Shown: positions 26,152 to 34,193 of the stretch, piece after piece
How the letters are laid out: the number at the start of each line of letters is the position of its first letter
Position numbering within the stretch: the first letter of the stretch is position 1
Source of the DNA: Rhodomicrobium udaipurense JA643
GTDB lineage: Bacteria; Pseudomonadota; Alphaproteobacteria; Rhizobiales; Rhodomicrobiaceae
Direction: 5' to 3'
Length of the DNA stretch: 34,193 nucleotides
NCBI RefSeq assembly: GCF_000636015.1
Contig: NZ_JFZJ01000024.1
Location: 1-34,193 of the forward strand
Program-made: the position numbers and the translations under genes
Notes under the pieces: model-generated
Told to the model about the DNA's origin: nothing
Databases searched by the model: none
What the model saw: the letters and a program-made list of their open reading frames with translations, nothing else

Positions 26152-26928
26152 ATGAACAGCGGAAAACTGCAATTGCTCCCCGTTCCGGCAGCGGACGGCT
26201 CTACAAGCTCTATCGCGTGGCGATTTCGGAAAGCTGAAGAAAATAGGACGACATTTGTCTGGTTCTCGGGTTTCAGATCGCAGATGGACGGCGAGAAGGC
26301 GACGGCGCTCGACGCGTGGTCGGCAGGCAATGGCGCGGGGTGCCTGCGTTTCGATTATTCCGGCCATGGGCTTTCCAGCGGCGCGTGCGAAGACGGCACG
26401 ATCAGCCGCTGGCTCGCAGAGGCCGACGCGGTTCTTGAGGCGGCTGCGGTTTCCGGGCCTTCGGTTTTCGTCGGCTCAAGCATGGGCGGGTGGCTCTCGC
26501 TGCTGATTGCGCGACGGCTCGCTGAACTGGGTCGCCCCACGCCCGCGGCGCTCGTACTGATCGCGCCCGCCTGGAACATGACGCGCGTTATGCTCGACCG
26601 TTTCCCGCCCGAAGCGAAAGCCGCGCTCGAACGCGACGGCGTTTTCCTGCGTCCGTCCGCCTATGGCGCGGAGCCTTATCCGATCACGAAGACGCTCGTC
26701 GATGACGGCGAGCGCCATCTGTTCGGCGAAACCATCGGCATCAGCGCACCCGTCCGTATCATCCACGGGCAGCAGGACGCGGACATACCGTGGCGGCACT
26801 CGCTGGACCTGATCGACCGCCTTGCCGCGCCCGACATCCGCCTTGCTCTCGTCAAGGACGCGCAGCACCGCCTTTCGCGCCCGCAGGATCTCGCTCTGCT
26901 GTTCGCAACGCTTGCGGAGTTTTTGTAA
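26152..26928 (+). CDS. Alpha/beta hydrolase (ABHD10/serine hydrolase type)
   Basis: This is a cytosolic serine hydrolase. The 258-residue product shows WFSGFRSQMDG (oxyanion region), RFDYSGHGLSSG at about 66-77, the nucleophile elbow VFVGSSMGGW with Ser110, the acid in HGQQDADIPW and the histidine in KDAQHRLSRP. This layout resembles the small bacterial hydrolases related to ABHD10 thioesterases/esterases; the substrate is unknown. The gene is single, divergent from the GT4 gene and convergent with the YeeZ-like gene (7-bp gap between stops). Confidence 0.85.
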   Translation: MNSGKLQLLPVPAADGSTSSIAWRFRKAEENRTTFVWFSGFRSQMDGEKATALDAWSAGNGAGCLRFDYSGHGLSSGACEDGTISRWLAEADAVLEAAAVSGPSVFVGSSMGGWLSLLIARRLAELGRPTPAALVLIAPAWNMTRVMLDRFPPEAKAALERDGVFLRPSAYGAEPYPITKTLVDDGERHLFGETIGISAPVRIIHGQQDADIPWRHSLDLIDRLAAPDIRLALVKDAQHRLSRPQDLALLFATLAEFL

Positions 26929-26935
26929 GCCCGCG

Positions 26936-27799
26936 TCAGCCCTCCCGTGCAAGCGCGCGCAGGCCCTCGCGATAGGTTGGATAGCGCAGCAGCACGCCAA
27001 GCTCGCGCTTGATCTTGGCGTTGTGCACGCGCTTGTTGCCTTCGTAGAAGCTGCGCGCCATCGGCGATAGATCCGCCTCCTCGTAAGGAATGAGCGGCTG
27101 CTTCGGCACGTCGATCAGGTCCGCCGCATAGGCCAGCACGTCCGGGTTCGGGGCCGGTTCGTCGTCGGTCACGTTGAAGATGTGGACGCCGCCCAGCCGG
27201 TCGCGCCTGATCGCGGCGATCACGGTCTGCGCGATGTCTTCGACGTGGATTCGGTTGAACACCTGCCCCGCCTTGTGTATCCAGCGCGCCTCGCCCGAGC
27301 GGATGCGGTCGATGGGGCTGCGTCCGGGGCCGTAGATGCCCGCCAGCCGGAAGATGTCGAGCGCGATGCCCTTCTCTTTCGCAAGCGCCGTCCATTCGAT
27401 CTCGGCCTCCGCGCGCGCCGACCGCCTGCCACCGGTGGCGGCCACATGCGTTTCCTCGTCGACCCACTTGCCGCCATGGTCGCCATAAACGCCGATGGTG
27501 GAAAGATAGCCGATCCAGTGAAGCTCCGGTGCCTCCAGCAACGCGTCGCGATAGGCAAGCAGCGCCGGATCGCCCTCCGCTTCCGGCGGCACCGAAACGA
27601 GGCAGTGCGACGCCGTCTGGAGCCCGGCCGCGACAGCTTCGGCGTCGCTGAAGAGGATCGGCGTGATCCCGTCTCGCGCGATTTGTTCAAGCTTGTCGCG
27701 CGAGCGCACCGTGCCCGTCACCGGCCAACCGCCATCCGCAAGATGGACGGCGGTTGCAAGCGCGGAATATCCCAGTCCGAAAACGAAAAGATTGCTCAT
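26936..27799 (-). CDS. NAD(P)-binding SDR/epimerase-like protein (YeeZ type)
   Basis: This is an extended short-chain dehydrogenase-like protein similar to YeeZ; no reaction is established. The 287-residue product opens with FVFGLGYSALATAVHLADGG, a Rossmann loop of the G-x-G-x-x-A kind. Then come YLSTIGVYGDHGGKWVDEET and FRLAGIYGPGRSPIDRIRSG, both typical of NAD-dependent epimerases. The ATG at 27799 overlaps the queG stop (ATGA), which fixes the start and implies coupling with queG. It is the last gene of the GST-queG-yeeZ-like group. Confidence 0.85.
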   Translation of the reverse strand: MSNLFVFGLGYSALATAVHLADGGWPVTGTVRSRDKLEQIARDGITPILFSDAEAVAAGLQTASHCLVSVPPEAEGDPALLAYRDALLEAPELHWIGYLSTIGVYGDHGGKWVDEETHVAATGGRRSARAEAEIEWTALAKEKGIALDIFRLAGIYGPGRSPIDRIRSGEARWIHKAGQVFNRIHVEDIAQTVIAAIRRDRLGGVHIFNVTDDEPAPNPDVLAYAADLIDVPKQPLIPYEEADLSPMARSFYEGNKRVHNAKIKRELGVLLRYPTYREGLRALAREG

Positions 27800-28953
27800 G
27801 GCGTCCGCTCCCATTCCTCGCGCACGGCGACGTCTTTTTCTTCTGAACTATAACTTTCTTTCAGTTTCGATTTAAGCTCAAGCCCGCCTAATTGCCTTAC
27901 GGCCCAGACGGCCATGCCGCGCACGAGCGGCGAGTCGTCGCAGAGGAGAGGCAGCGCGTCGTCAAGAAGCGCCGCGTCGTCGGAATTGCCCGCCGCGATC
28001 AGCGCGTTCCTCACAAATCGATCGCGCTTGATGCGCTTGATCGGCGAGCCCGCGAAGCGCGCGCGAAAGGCGGCATCGTCGAGGCGCAGAAGCTCACGGA
28101 GCGGCGGATTGTCAGCTGCGTCGCGCGCATGGAAGCGCATCTCGCTCGCTTCTTGCGCAAACTTGTTCCAGGGGCACGCCGCGAGGCAATCGTCGCAGCC
28201 GTAAATGCGGTTGCCAATGGCCTCGCGAAATTCCGGCGCGATCTGGCCCTTGTGCTCGATGGTGAGATAGGAAATGCACCGGCGCGCGTCGATGCGATGC
28301 GGCTCGGGAAAGGCGCGCGTCGGGCACGCGTCGAGGCAGGCGCGGCAGGTGCCGCAGCGGTCGCGCTCGGGTGCGTCGGGCGCAAGCTTTGCGGTAGTGA
28401 AGATCGCGCCGAGGAAAAACCACGAGCCGAGATCGCGCGAGACGAGATTCGTATGCTTGCCCTGCCAGCCGAGGCCCGCCGCCTGCGCAAGCGGCTTCTC
28501 CATGACAGGCGCGGTATCGACGAACACCTTCACGTCCGCGCCCGCAATGCTGGCGAAATCCCGCGCCACCGCCTTGAGCTTCGCCTTGATGATGTCGTGA
28601 TAGTCCGCGCCCTTCGCATAGACGGACACGGCGCCTCGCGAAGGATCGTTGCGCGCGATACGCGGATCGGCGTCGGGGCCGTAACTCAGCGTGACGAGGA
28701 TCACGGAGCGCACCTCCGGCCACAGCACGCGCGGGTCGGCGCGCTTGTCCGCGTTCGCTTCGAGCCAACCCATGTCGCCGTGAAAGCCCGCCGCGAGGAA
28801 ACCCATGAGCCCTTCGCCTGCCTCGCCGATGGACGCCGGGTCCGCGATGCCGACCGTGTCGAACCCCTCCGCCAGCGCGCGCGCCTTCACGAAGCCGGAA
28901 AGATTATCTCCCGCCGCCACCGTCCGCGCATGCTCAGAAGTCGAGATCCGCAT
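27796..28953 (-). CDS. queG: Epoxyqueuosine reductase QueG
   Basis: QueG reduces epoxyqueuosine to queuosine at the wobble base of tRNAs with GUN anticodons, using cobalamin and two 4Fe-4S clusters. The 385-residue protein has the QueG N-terminal domain (GFDTVGIADPASI, FHGDMGWLEANADKR, SVILVTLSYGP), the ferredoxin motif CGTCRACLDACPTRAF and the second cluster CDDCLAACPWNKFA. The last 100 residues form the HEAT-like C-terminal part. The start at 28953 lies inside the end of the upstream GST gene (20-bp overlap), and its stop overlaps the YeeZ-like start. Confidence 0.95.
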   Translation of the reverse strand: MRISTSEHARTVAAGDNLSGFVKARALAEGFDTVGIADPASIGEAGEGLMGFLAAGFHGDMGWLEANADKRADPRVLWPEVRSVILVTLSYGPDADPRIARNDPSRGAVSVYAKGADYHDIIKAKLKAVARDFASIAGADVKVFVDTAPVMEKPLAQAAGLGWQGKHTNLVSRDLGSWFFLGAIFTTAKLAPDAPERDRCGTCRACLDACPTRAFPEPHRIDARRCISYLTIEHKGQIAPEFREAIGNRIYGCDDCLAACPWNKFAQEASEMRFHARDAADNPPLRELLRLDDAAFRARFAGSPIKRIKRDRFVRNALIAAGNSDDAALLDDALPLLCDDSPLVRGMAVWAVRQLGGLELKSKLKESYSSEEKDVAVREEWERTP

Positions 28954-29626
28954 AAGTCTCCGGAGGGCTGAAGCCCGGTATGCGATCGGCGAGGATGGAT
29001 CTGAACGACGGCCGCGATTTCAGGCGCTGATACCACGCCTTAGCCTCCGGAAACTCCGTCCAGGGTATTTCGGACAGATAGTCCATCACCGAAAGCTGCG
29101 CCGCCGCCGCGACATCGGCGAAGCTGATATGATCGCCGCCGAGCCATTTCCGCTGATCGCTTAAAAAGCTGATGTAGGAGAGATGATAGCGCAAATTCGA
29201 GCGGCAAGCGCGGATCGCCGGAAGGTCCGGCGCGAGTCGACCGCGCGCCATCGGCTTGTAGAGCTTCTCGTCGAGCAGGCTCTGGCTCACCTCGGCATCG
29301 AATTTGGTAAGAAACCAGTCGGCCACGCGCCGCGCCTCCGCCCGCTCCACGGGCAGTCCCGGCCAGATCTGCGCCCTCGCCGCGGCACCCGTTTCGCGCG
29401 GCGTCGACTCTGAGAGATATTCGACGACCGGATACACGCCGCAAACGGCTCGCGCATCGAGCATGAGAACGGGCAACGTGCCCGCCGGGTTTATGTTGAG
29501 GAAGTCGCGCGCGAGCGCCCAAGGCTTCACCTCCGACAGGTCCGCCTCGATGCCGCACTCGAACAGCGCCACACGGATTGCACGCGAGGCCGGGCAAAGC
29601 GGAAAATGAATCAGCGTCGTCGGCAT
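28934..29626 (-). CDS. Glutathione S-transferase family protein
   Basis: This is a cytosolic thioredoxin-fold transferase, probably in thiol-dependent detoxification or protein repair. The 230-residue product has an N-terminal domain starting TTLIHFPLCPASRAIRVALF, where CPAS could supply the active Cys or Ser, followed by the cis-proline segment INPAGTLPVLML. The all-helical C-domain contains GGDHISFADVAAAAQLSVMD, the standard N-capping region, and FPEAKAWYQRLKSRPSFRSI. It overlaps queG by 20 bp and is probably cotranscribed with it. Pairing of this GST type with queG occurs in other alphaproteobacteria; the reason is unknown. Confidence 0.9.
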   Translation of the reverse strand: MPTTLIHFPLCPASRAIRVALFECGIEADLSEVKPWALARDFLNINPAGTLPVLMLDARAVCGVYPVVEYLSESTPRETGAAARAQIWPGLPVERAEARRVADWFLTKFDAEVSQSLLDEKLYKPMARGRLAPDLPAIRACRSNLRYHLSYISFLSDQRKWLGGDHISFADVAAAAQLSVMDYLSEIPWTEFPEAKAWYQRLKSRPSFRSILADRIPGFSPPETYADLDF

Positions 29627-29637
29627 GGGGCGGCGGG

Positions 29638-30621
29638 CTAAAACGCGGCGGCGCGGCCGGTGGAGAACTCACCCCTCGGCCGGTAGCGCTGGAGATAGGG
29701 CGGCACGATGACCTCGATACTTTTCGGGTCCGTCACACCCAGGCCCTCAAGCGTGCGCTGGTCGCGGATCGCCTCGGCTCCGACGATGTTATCATTCTGG
29801 AGCAGGCGAACCTGATCCAGCGTGATCGGAGCGCCCGGAAGCGCCTGGACGAAAAACGCCTGTATTTTCGCCGCCCAGAACGGCACCGGCAGCAGAACGC
29901 GGGGCCGCTGCGTCCACTCGCAGACCTTCTGGAGGATTTCGCGGAAAGTGTAGACGCTCGGGCCGCCGAGTTCGTAGACGGCGCCTTCGGTCGCGCGTCC
30001 CTCGACTGCCGCCGTCACGGCGCGCGCGACATCGCCGACATAGACCGGCTGGAATCGCGTGTTGCCACCGATGAGCGGCAGCACCGGCGACAGGGCTGCA
30101 AGCCCGGCGAAGCGGTTGAAGAACTGGTCCTCCGGCCCAAACACCAGCGACGGACGCAGGATTACGGTTTGCGGGAAGGCGGCCAGAGCGCGCGCCTCGC
30201 CCTCCCCTTTTGTGCGGGCATAGGCCGAGTGCGAAAGCCGGTCAGCGCCGATGGCTGAGACATGGACGAAGCGTTTTACGCCTGCCGCGCGCGCCGCCTT
30301 CGCGATAAGTTCCGGCGCATCCGCATGCACCGCCTTGAAGCGCTGCCTACCGGACGGCACGAGGATGCCGACGAGGTTGACGACCACGTCCGCGCCTCTC
30401 ACGGCCTCGGCGACGGACTTCTCGTCGCGGACGTTAGCGCTGACAAGGGCGATCTGGCCGACCGAGCCGAGCGGCTGAAGATACAGAGCGAGTTCCGGGC
30501 GACGCACCGCGACCTTGATGCGGAACCCCGCCTTCGCCAACGCCTGAACCACATATCGGCCGAGGAATCCGGAGCCGCCGAAAACGGTGACCACGGTCGA
30601 ATTTCCATTTGCAGATGCCAT
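29638..30621 (-). CDS. Complex I NDUFA9 subunit-like NAD(P)-binding protein
   Basis: This is an atypical SDR related to the mitochondrial complex I accessory subunit NDUFA9. In alphaproteobacteria it is thought to bind a nucleotide cofactor and possibly act with complex I. The 327-residue product has the Rossmann motif VFGGSGFLGRYVVQALAKAG, then VVNLVGILVPSGRQRFKAVH, FVHVSAIGADRLSHSAYART and ILRPSLVFGPEDQFFNRFAG. The ATG at 30621 is chosen; an in-frame TTG at 30642 is less likely. It lies 11 bp upstream of the GST gene on the same strand and may head that operon. It is the last core gene before the tRNA-Leu. Confidence 0.9.
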   Translation of the reverse strand: MASANGNSTVVTVFGGSGFLGRYVVQALAKAGFRIKVAVRRPELALYLQPLGSVGQIALVSANVRDEKSVAEAVRGADVVVNLVGILVPSGRQRFKAVHADAPELIAKAARAAGVKRFVHVSAIGADRLSHSAYARTKGEGEARALAAFPQTVILRPSLVFGPEDQFFNRFAGLAALSPVLPLIGGNTRFQPVYVGDVARAVTAAVEGRATEGAVYELGGPSVYTFREILQKVCEWTQRPRVLLPVPFWAAKIQAFFVQALPGAPITLDQVRLLQNDNIVGAEAIRDQRTLEGLGVTDPKSIEVIVPPYLQRYRPRGEFSTGRAAAF

Positions 30622-30737
30622 GCGAAACCCTGTGGAGATCAAGCGCGCGTGAAGGAGAGGGAATTAATCATAACGCATATCGCGCCTTCCCCCGAATGAA
30701 AAGCTGCGATGGTCGTCAAAAGAGCGTTCCGACGCGA

Positions 30738-30766
30738 TTGACAAAGCGCGCGGCGCCATCTACGTA
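30738..30766 (+). promoter_or_regulatory. Promoter of tRNA-Leu
   Basis: TTGACA (30738-30743) is a perfect -35. A 17-base spacer leads to TACGTA (30761-30766), a fair -10. The predicted start is only a few bases before the mature tRNA. Confidence 0.6.
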
Positions 30767-30777
30767 CTACGCCCACA

Positions 30778-31525
<748 letters not shown>

Positions 31526-31555
31526 GCGGGCGCGGCCTTTCGGCGCGAAATCGCC

Positions 31556-31705
31556 ATGCCCCTCGATGCGTCGGACAAGGAGCGGCTGAAAGTGATCGAG
31601 CGGCGCATCGAAGCAAAGATGGAAGCGCGGGAGGCCGGTGTCGTAGAAAGGCGCGAGGCCCAGACGGTCATCCACAGCGGCCGCAGCATGGGGTTGGAGC
31701 GGTAG
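31556..31705 (+). CDS. Possible small charged helical protein, island gene
   Basis: I do not recognise it. The 49-residue frame reads MPLDASDKERLKVIERRIEA, then KMEAREAGVVERREAQTVIH and SGRSMGLER, a highly charged helix with coiled-coil character. This looks more like real protein than either minus-strand frame here. An intrinsic terminator of matching direction lies 57 bases downstream (31762-31788). There is no clear ribosome binding site and the frame may be the tail of a larger, lost gene. Confidence 0.35.
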   Translation: MPLDASDKERLKVIERRIEAKMEAREAGVVERREAQTVIHSGRSMGLER

Positions 31706-31761
31706 CGGTGCTTGGGCCCAGTGAAGCGAATTGCCGCGTCGTTTCGAAAGAGAGTTAGCAG

Positions 31762-31788
31762 ACCGGAGCCAGTTGTGGCTCCGGTTTT
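31762..31788 (+). terminator. Intrinsic terminator in the island
   Basis: ACCGGAGCC, a 6-base loop (AGTTGT) and GGCTCCGGT make a perfect 9-bp stem followed by TTT on the plus strand. There is no T-run on the minus strand. It implies a plus-strand transcript ending here. Confidence 0.7.
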
Positions 31789-31791
31789 CAC

Positions 31792-32013
31792 TTATCTTGC
31801 ATCACTTTTGGGACGGCCCTTGGCTAAACCGGAAATGTTTCCAGGGCTATCGCGCTTTCGAATGCGAGTTCTATCTGATGCGCCCGACATGCCGAGCGCC
31901 TTGCGCATCGTCCGCGCCCACCCTTCGCGCGGCACAACGAGCCCTGCCGTCTGGCTGGCGGCGCTATCGACAATGGCCTAGTATTGCTCGCGGACGGCTC
32001 TCTTGACGCTCAT
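31792..32013 (-). pseudogene. Decayed mobile-mystery-protein-A-like regulator
   Basis: The frame from ATG 32013 reads MSVKRAVREQY, a TAG at 31978-31980, then AIVDSAASQTAGLVVPREGW and ARTMRKALGMSGA. This matches from memory the N-terminus of mobile mystery protein A, an HTH (Xre-like) protein usually paired with a Fic-domain partner on mobile elements. After GMSGA (about 31879) the helix-turn-helix that should follow is replaced by unrelated codons until a TAA at 31792. So it carries both a premature stop and loss of the DNA-binding region. No Fic partner is visible. The family call rests on about 45 codons. Confidence 0.55.
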
Positions 32014-32014
32014 A

Positions 32015-32034
32015 TGTCAATCTTTGTATTGACA
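32015..32034. promoter_or_regulatory. Palindrome TGTCAAT-N6-ATTGACA (site 1)
   Basis: A perfect 7-bp inverted repeat with a 6-base centre sits one base upstream of the ATG of the decayed regulator, where an autoregulatory operator would be expected. Its right arm also spells TTGACA on the plus strand, so it could overlap a -35 box facing cas3. Confidence 0.6.
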
Positions 32035-32080
32035 ATAATATTTATTTGTTAACTCGTGGGTATACAGAACAACACGTTAC

Positions 32081-32097
32081 GTCAATATAAAATTGAC
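32081..32097. promoter_or_regulatory. Palindrome GTCAAT-N5-ATTGAC (site 2)
   Basis: This second inverted repeat uses the same half-site as site 1, with its centre about 64 bp away (about six helical turns) and 131 bp before the cas3 ATG. It includes TATAAA in its middle and TTGACA at its right edge. The AT-rich segment 32010-32100 between the sites is the likely promoter region for the regulator and perhaps cas3. Confidence 0.5.
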
Positions 32098-32227
32098 ATT
32101 GTGCGCTTGGTAGCAGCGATCCCGACGTAGGAAGCCGGAAGCTATTCGTTGTGGAAAAAAGAAGTATACCACCCAAAAGGTGTGCGAGTCTGGCATGGTT
32201 TACTCGTTAATAGACGATTGCTTGACC

Positions 32228-34193
32228 ATGTATTTTGCGCATTCCTCAAAAGATGGCGGCAAGGTCGACTGGCAGCCTCTCGCTGAGCATTTGTCGGAAG
32301 TTGCGGCGCTTGCTGCGCAACTCGGTGCCCCATGGGGAGGAGATCGAGCGGCCCGCATAGCCGGGCTGTTGCACGATCTGGGCAAATACCATCCCGATTT
32401 TCAACGCCGCCTCGAGGGAAGCGACATCCGTGTCGAGCATTCGATTGCCGGTGCGGCGCTGATCCTTTCTCTCACGGCAAATCCGCGCGAAAGGGCGGTT
32501 GCCGAACTGATCGCCCACGCCATCGCCGGCCACCACGCAGGACTGCCGGACCAAATCGGCGATGCATCCTCTTTGAGCGAGCGGCTCCGAAGGGCTCAAC
32601 TCGGAAGTCTTGCGACGATTTGGCGAAATGAACTTGACGTCGAGGCGTCCGATCTCGCACCTGCTTTCGCGTTCAAAAGCAATATCAACGGTCCGTTTCG
32701 CCTATCGTTTCTCGGACGCATGCTGTTCTCGTGCCTGGTTGACGCCGATTTCAAGAACACGGAGGCGTACTACAATCGGATCGAGGGGCGGACGGCCGAT
32801 CGGGACTGGCCAGCGCTGAGCGACGTACTGCCCGCGCTCATCGAGCGACTCGACAGCGAACTTGCGCAAAAGACAGCGGTTGGGATCGACACGCACGTCA
32901 ACCACTTGCGTCAGCAAGTGCTCACACATGTGCGCGGCAAGGCAAACGAAGTCCCTGGCCTTTTCACGCTCACGGTGCCGACCGGTGGCGGCAAGACGTT
33001 GACCTCACTCGCCTTCGCGCTCGACCATGCCCGCGCCCATGGCATGCGGCGCATCATCTACGCCATCCCCTTCACGTCCGTGATCGACCAGACCGCGGGC
33101 ATTTTCCGCGATCTCTTCGGCGACGACATCGTTCTCGAGCACCATTCCGCCATCGACGAGGAGAAAGTCAGAAACCTCTCCAGCCGCGACAAGCTTCGCC
33201 TCGCCATGGAAGACTGGGCCGCCCCCGTGGTCGTCACCACGACGGTGCAGTTGTTTGAAAGCCTGTTCTCCGCGCGCCCTTCGCGCTGCCGCAAGCTGCA
33301 CAACATAGCGGGGTCAGTAATCGTGCTGGACGAGGCGCAAACGTTGCCGCGTCATCTGTTGCTTCCGATTTTGCGCGTGATAGAGGAACTGGCCGCCAAT
33401 TACGGGTGCACCATTGTTCTTTGTACGGCGACGCAGCCTGCACTGGGCGCGCGCAAGGGCTTCCCCGGCCTGCCGCTGGACGGCCGCGAGCTTGCGCCGG
33501 ATCCGGCTGGCCTTGCCCGTGAACTCAGGCGAACGCGGCTCGACTTTGCGGGGCCGATGGACAACGCGGCGCTAGTGGATGCGCTTGGCCGCGAGCGACA
33601 GGCGCTCGTCATCGTCAACAGCCGTGCCCATGCGCTCGACCTCTATCGCGACGCAGTCAAGGCCGGGCTCGACGGCGTTTTGCATCTTACCACGCGGCAA
33701 TACGCGGTGAATCGGCGCGAAATCCTGAAATATGTGCGCGCGCGACTGGAGAACGACCGCCCTTGTCGGCTAATCGCCACCTCGCTGGTAGAAGCTGGTG
33801 TCGACGTCGACTTTCCTCGCGTCTTTCGCGCCGAGGCGGGGCTGGACCAGATCGCGCAGGCTGCGGGTCGCTGCAACCGTGAAGGCCGCCGCGATCCAGA
33901 TGCGAGCGTCGTGACCGTGTTCGAGGCGGTCGGGTATTCGGTGCCGAGCGAGATCAAGGGGCTCATCGGCGATTTCTCGCGCATCAGAGACAAGCACGCG
34001 GATCTGTTCGCGCCCGCCGCCATTCAGGACTACTTCGAAGAGGTGTTCTGGCGCATGGGCGACAGGCTCGACGGCAAGGACATCCTCAGACAGTTCATCG
34101 TCGACCGCACAGGGACGTATTTCCAGTATCGCACGGCCGGCGAGAAGTTTCGCATGATCGAAAGCGGCCTCTTGCCGGTGATCGTGCCGGGCG
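32228..34193 (+). CDS. cas3: CRISPR-associated nuclease-helicase Cas3, type I-C-like, cut by window edge
   Basis: Cas3 is recruited by Cascade to nick, unwind and degrade target DNA. The 655 codons seen are open to the window end, with perhaps 100 residues missing. The N-terminal HD nuclease domain has HL (21), LLHDLGKYHPDFQRRL with HD at 49-50, EHSIAGA, GHH (101-103) and CLVDADF. The SF2 helicase has Walker A VPTGGGKTLTS (250-260), IPFTS (motif Ia), IVLDEAQTLPRHLL (DEAQ at 368-371), CTATQPAL (motif III), ATSLVEAGVDVDFPRVFR and QAAGRCNREGR (motif VI). The MYFAHS start matches family practice; an ATG at 32195 is in frame. The HD-first order and wording fit type I-C; cas5, cas8 and cas7 should follow outside. 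Confidence 0.93.
   Translation, partial: MYFAHSSKDGGKVDWQPLAEHLSEVAALAAQLGAPWGGDRAARIAGLLHDLGKYHPDFQRRLEGSDIRVEHSIAGAALILSLTANPRERAVAELIAHAIAGHHAGLPDQIGDASSLSERLRRAQLGSLATIWRNELDVEASDLAPAFAFKSNINGPFRLSFLGRMLFSCLVDADFKNTEAYYNRIEGRTADRDWPALSDVLPALIERLDSELAQKTAVGIDTHVNHLRQQVLTHVRGKANEVPGLFTLTVPTGGGKTLTSLAFALDHARAHGMRRIIYAIPFTSVIDQTAGIFRDLFGDDIVLEHHSAIDEEKVRNLSSRDKLRLAMEDWAAPVVVTTTVQLFESLFSARPSRCRKLHNIAGSVIVLDEAQTLPRHLLLPILRVIEELAANYGCTIVLCTATQPALGARKGFPGLPLDGRELAPDPAGLARELRRTRLDFAGPMDNAALVDALGRERQALVIVNSRAHALDLYRDAVKAGLDGVLHLTTRQYAVNRREILKYVRARLENDRPCRLIATSLVEAGVDVDFPRVFRAEAGLDQIAQAAGRCNREGRRDPDASVVTVFEAVGYSVPSEIKGLIGDFSRIRDKHADLFAPAAIQDYFEEVFWRMGDRLDGKDILRQFIVDRTGTYFQYRTAGEKFRMIESGLLPVIVPG

Noticed and set aside
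25028..26155. Plus-strand frame of 375 codons opposite the GT4 gene
   Set aside because: Arg/Ala/His-rich shadow; the minus strand has GT4 motifs.
31712..31981. Plus-strand frames of about 90 codons opposite the decayed regulator
   Set aside because: No domain or ribosome site, they cross the terminator at 31762-31788, and the minus strand shows the better match.

Overview
The window looks like chromosome of a phototrophic alphaproteobacterium, most likely a purple non-sulfur member of the Hyphomicrobiales. This rests on the Mg-chelatase genes bchI-bchD-bchO, the rhizobial-type block pckA / chvI-chvG-hprK-EIIA(Man)-HPr, a short HprK, an IspE / TPR-protein pair, the hpf-ptsN pair and a GC-rich base composition. 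Rhodomicrobium or a relative would fit, but the genus is a guess.

Layout. 1-6.3 kb, all on the minus strand: truA, a secreted RNase T2, a HerA-like ATPase (DUF853), a tiny secreted repeat protein and a GT39 glycosyltransferase. 6.3-12.3 kb: pckA diverges from chvI-chvG-hprK-manX-like-ptsH-like, which links envelope and acid sensing to a regulatory PTS without sugar permeases. 12.5-16.4 kb: PdeM-like phosphoesterase, ispE and a large TPR protein. 16.6-21.6 kb: a tightly coupled minus-strand operon yihY/brkB-like > bchI > bchD > bchO > a 41-residue membrane protein. The first four genes are joined by ATGA overlaps. 21.8-24.6 kb: a secreted phosphodiester-glycosidase-like protein, then infC, hpf and ptsN (minus); infC appears to start at ATA. 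24.8-30.6 kb: GT4 glycosyltransferase, alpha/beta hydrolase, a GST > queG > YeeZ-like operon and an NDUFA9-like protein.

At 30.78 kb a tRNA-Leu(CAG) marks the edge of a mobile island. A broken tyrosine integrase reads into the tRNA and ends in its anticodon loop. It is followed by a possible small gene with a terminator, a decayed mobile-mystery-protein-A-like regulator with a palindromic operator, and the first 655 codons of a Cas3 nuclease-helicase (type I-C-like) that runs off the right edge. No CRISPR repeats lie inside the window.

The left 30.7 kb is mostly conserved core genome. The less ordinary parts are the extended bch operon with its small membrane protein, the apparent ATA start of infC, a 10-mer shared by the chvI and PTS promoter regions, and the tRNA-Leu island with paired TGTCAAT palindromes ahead of cas3. 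I found no clear wholly new system; the best candidates are listed as findings.
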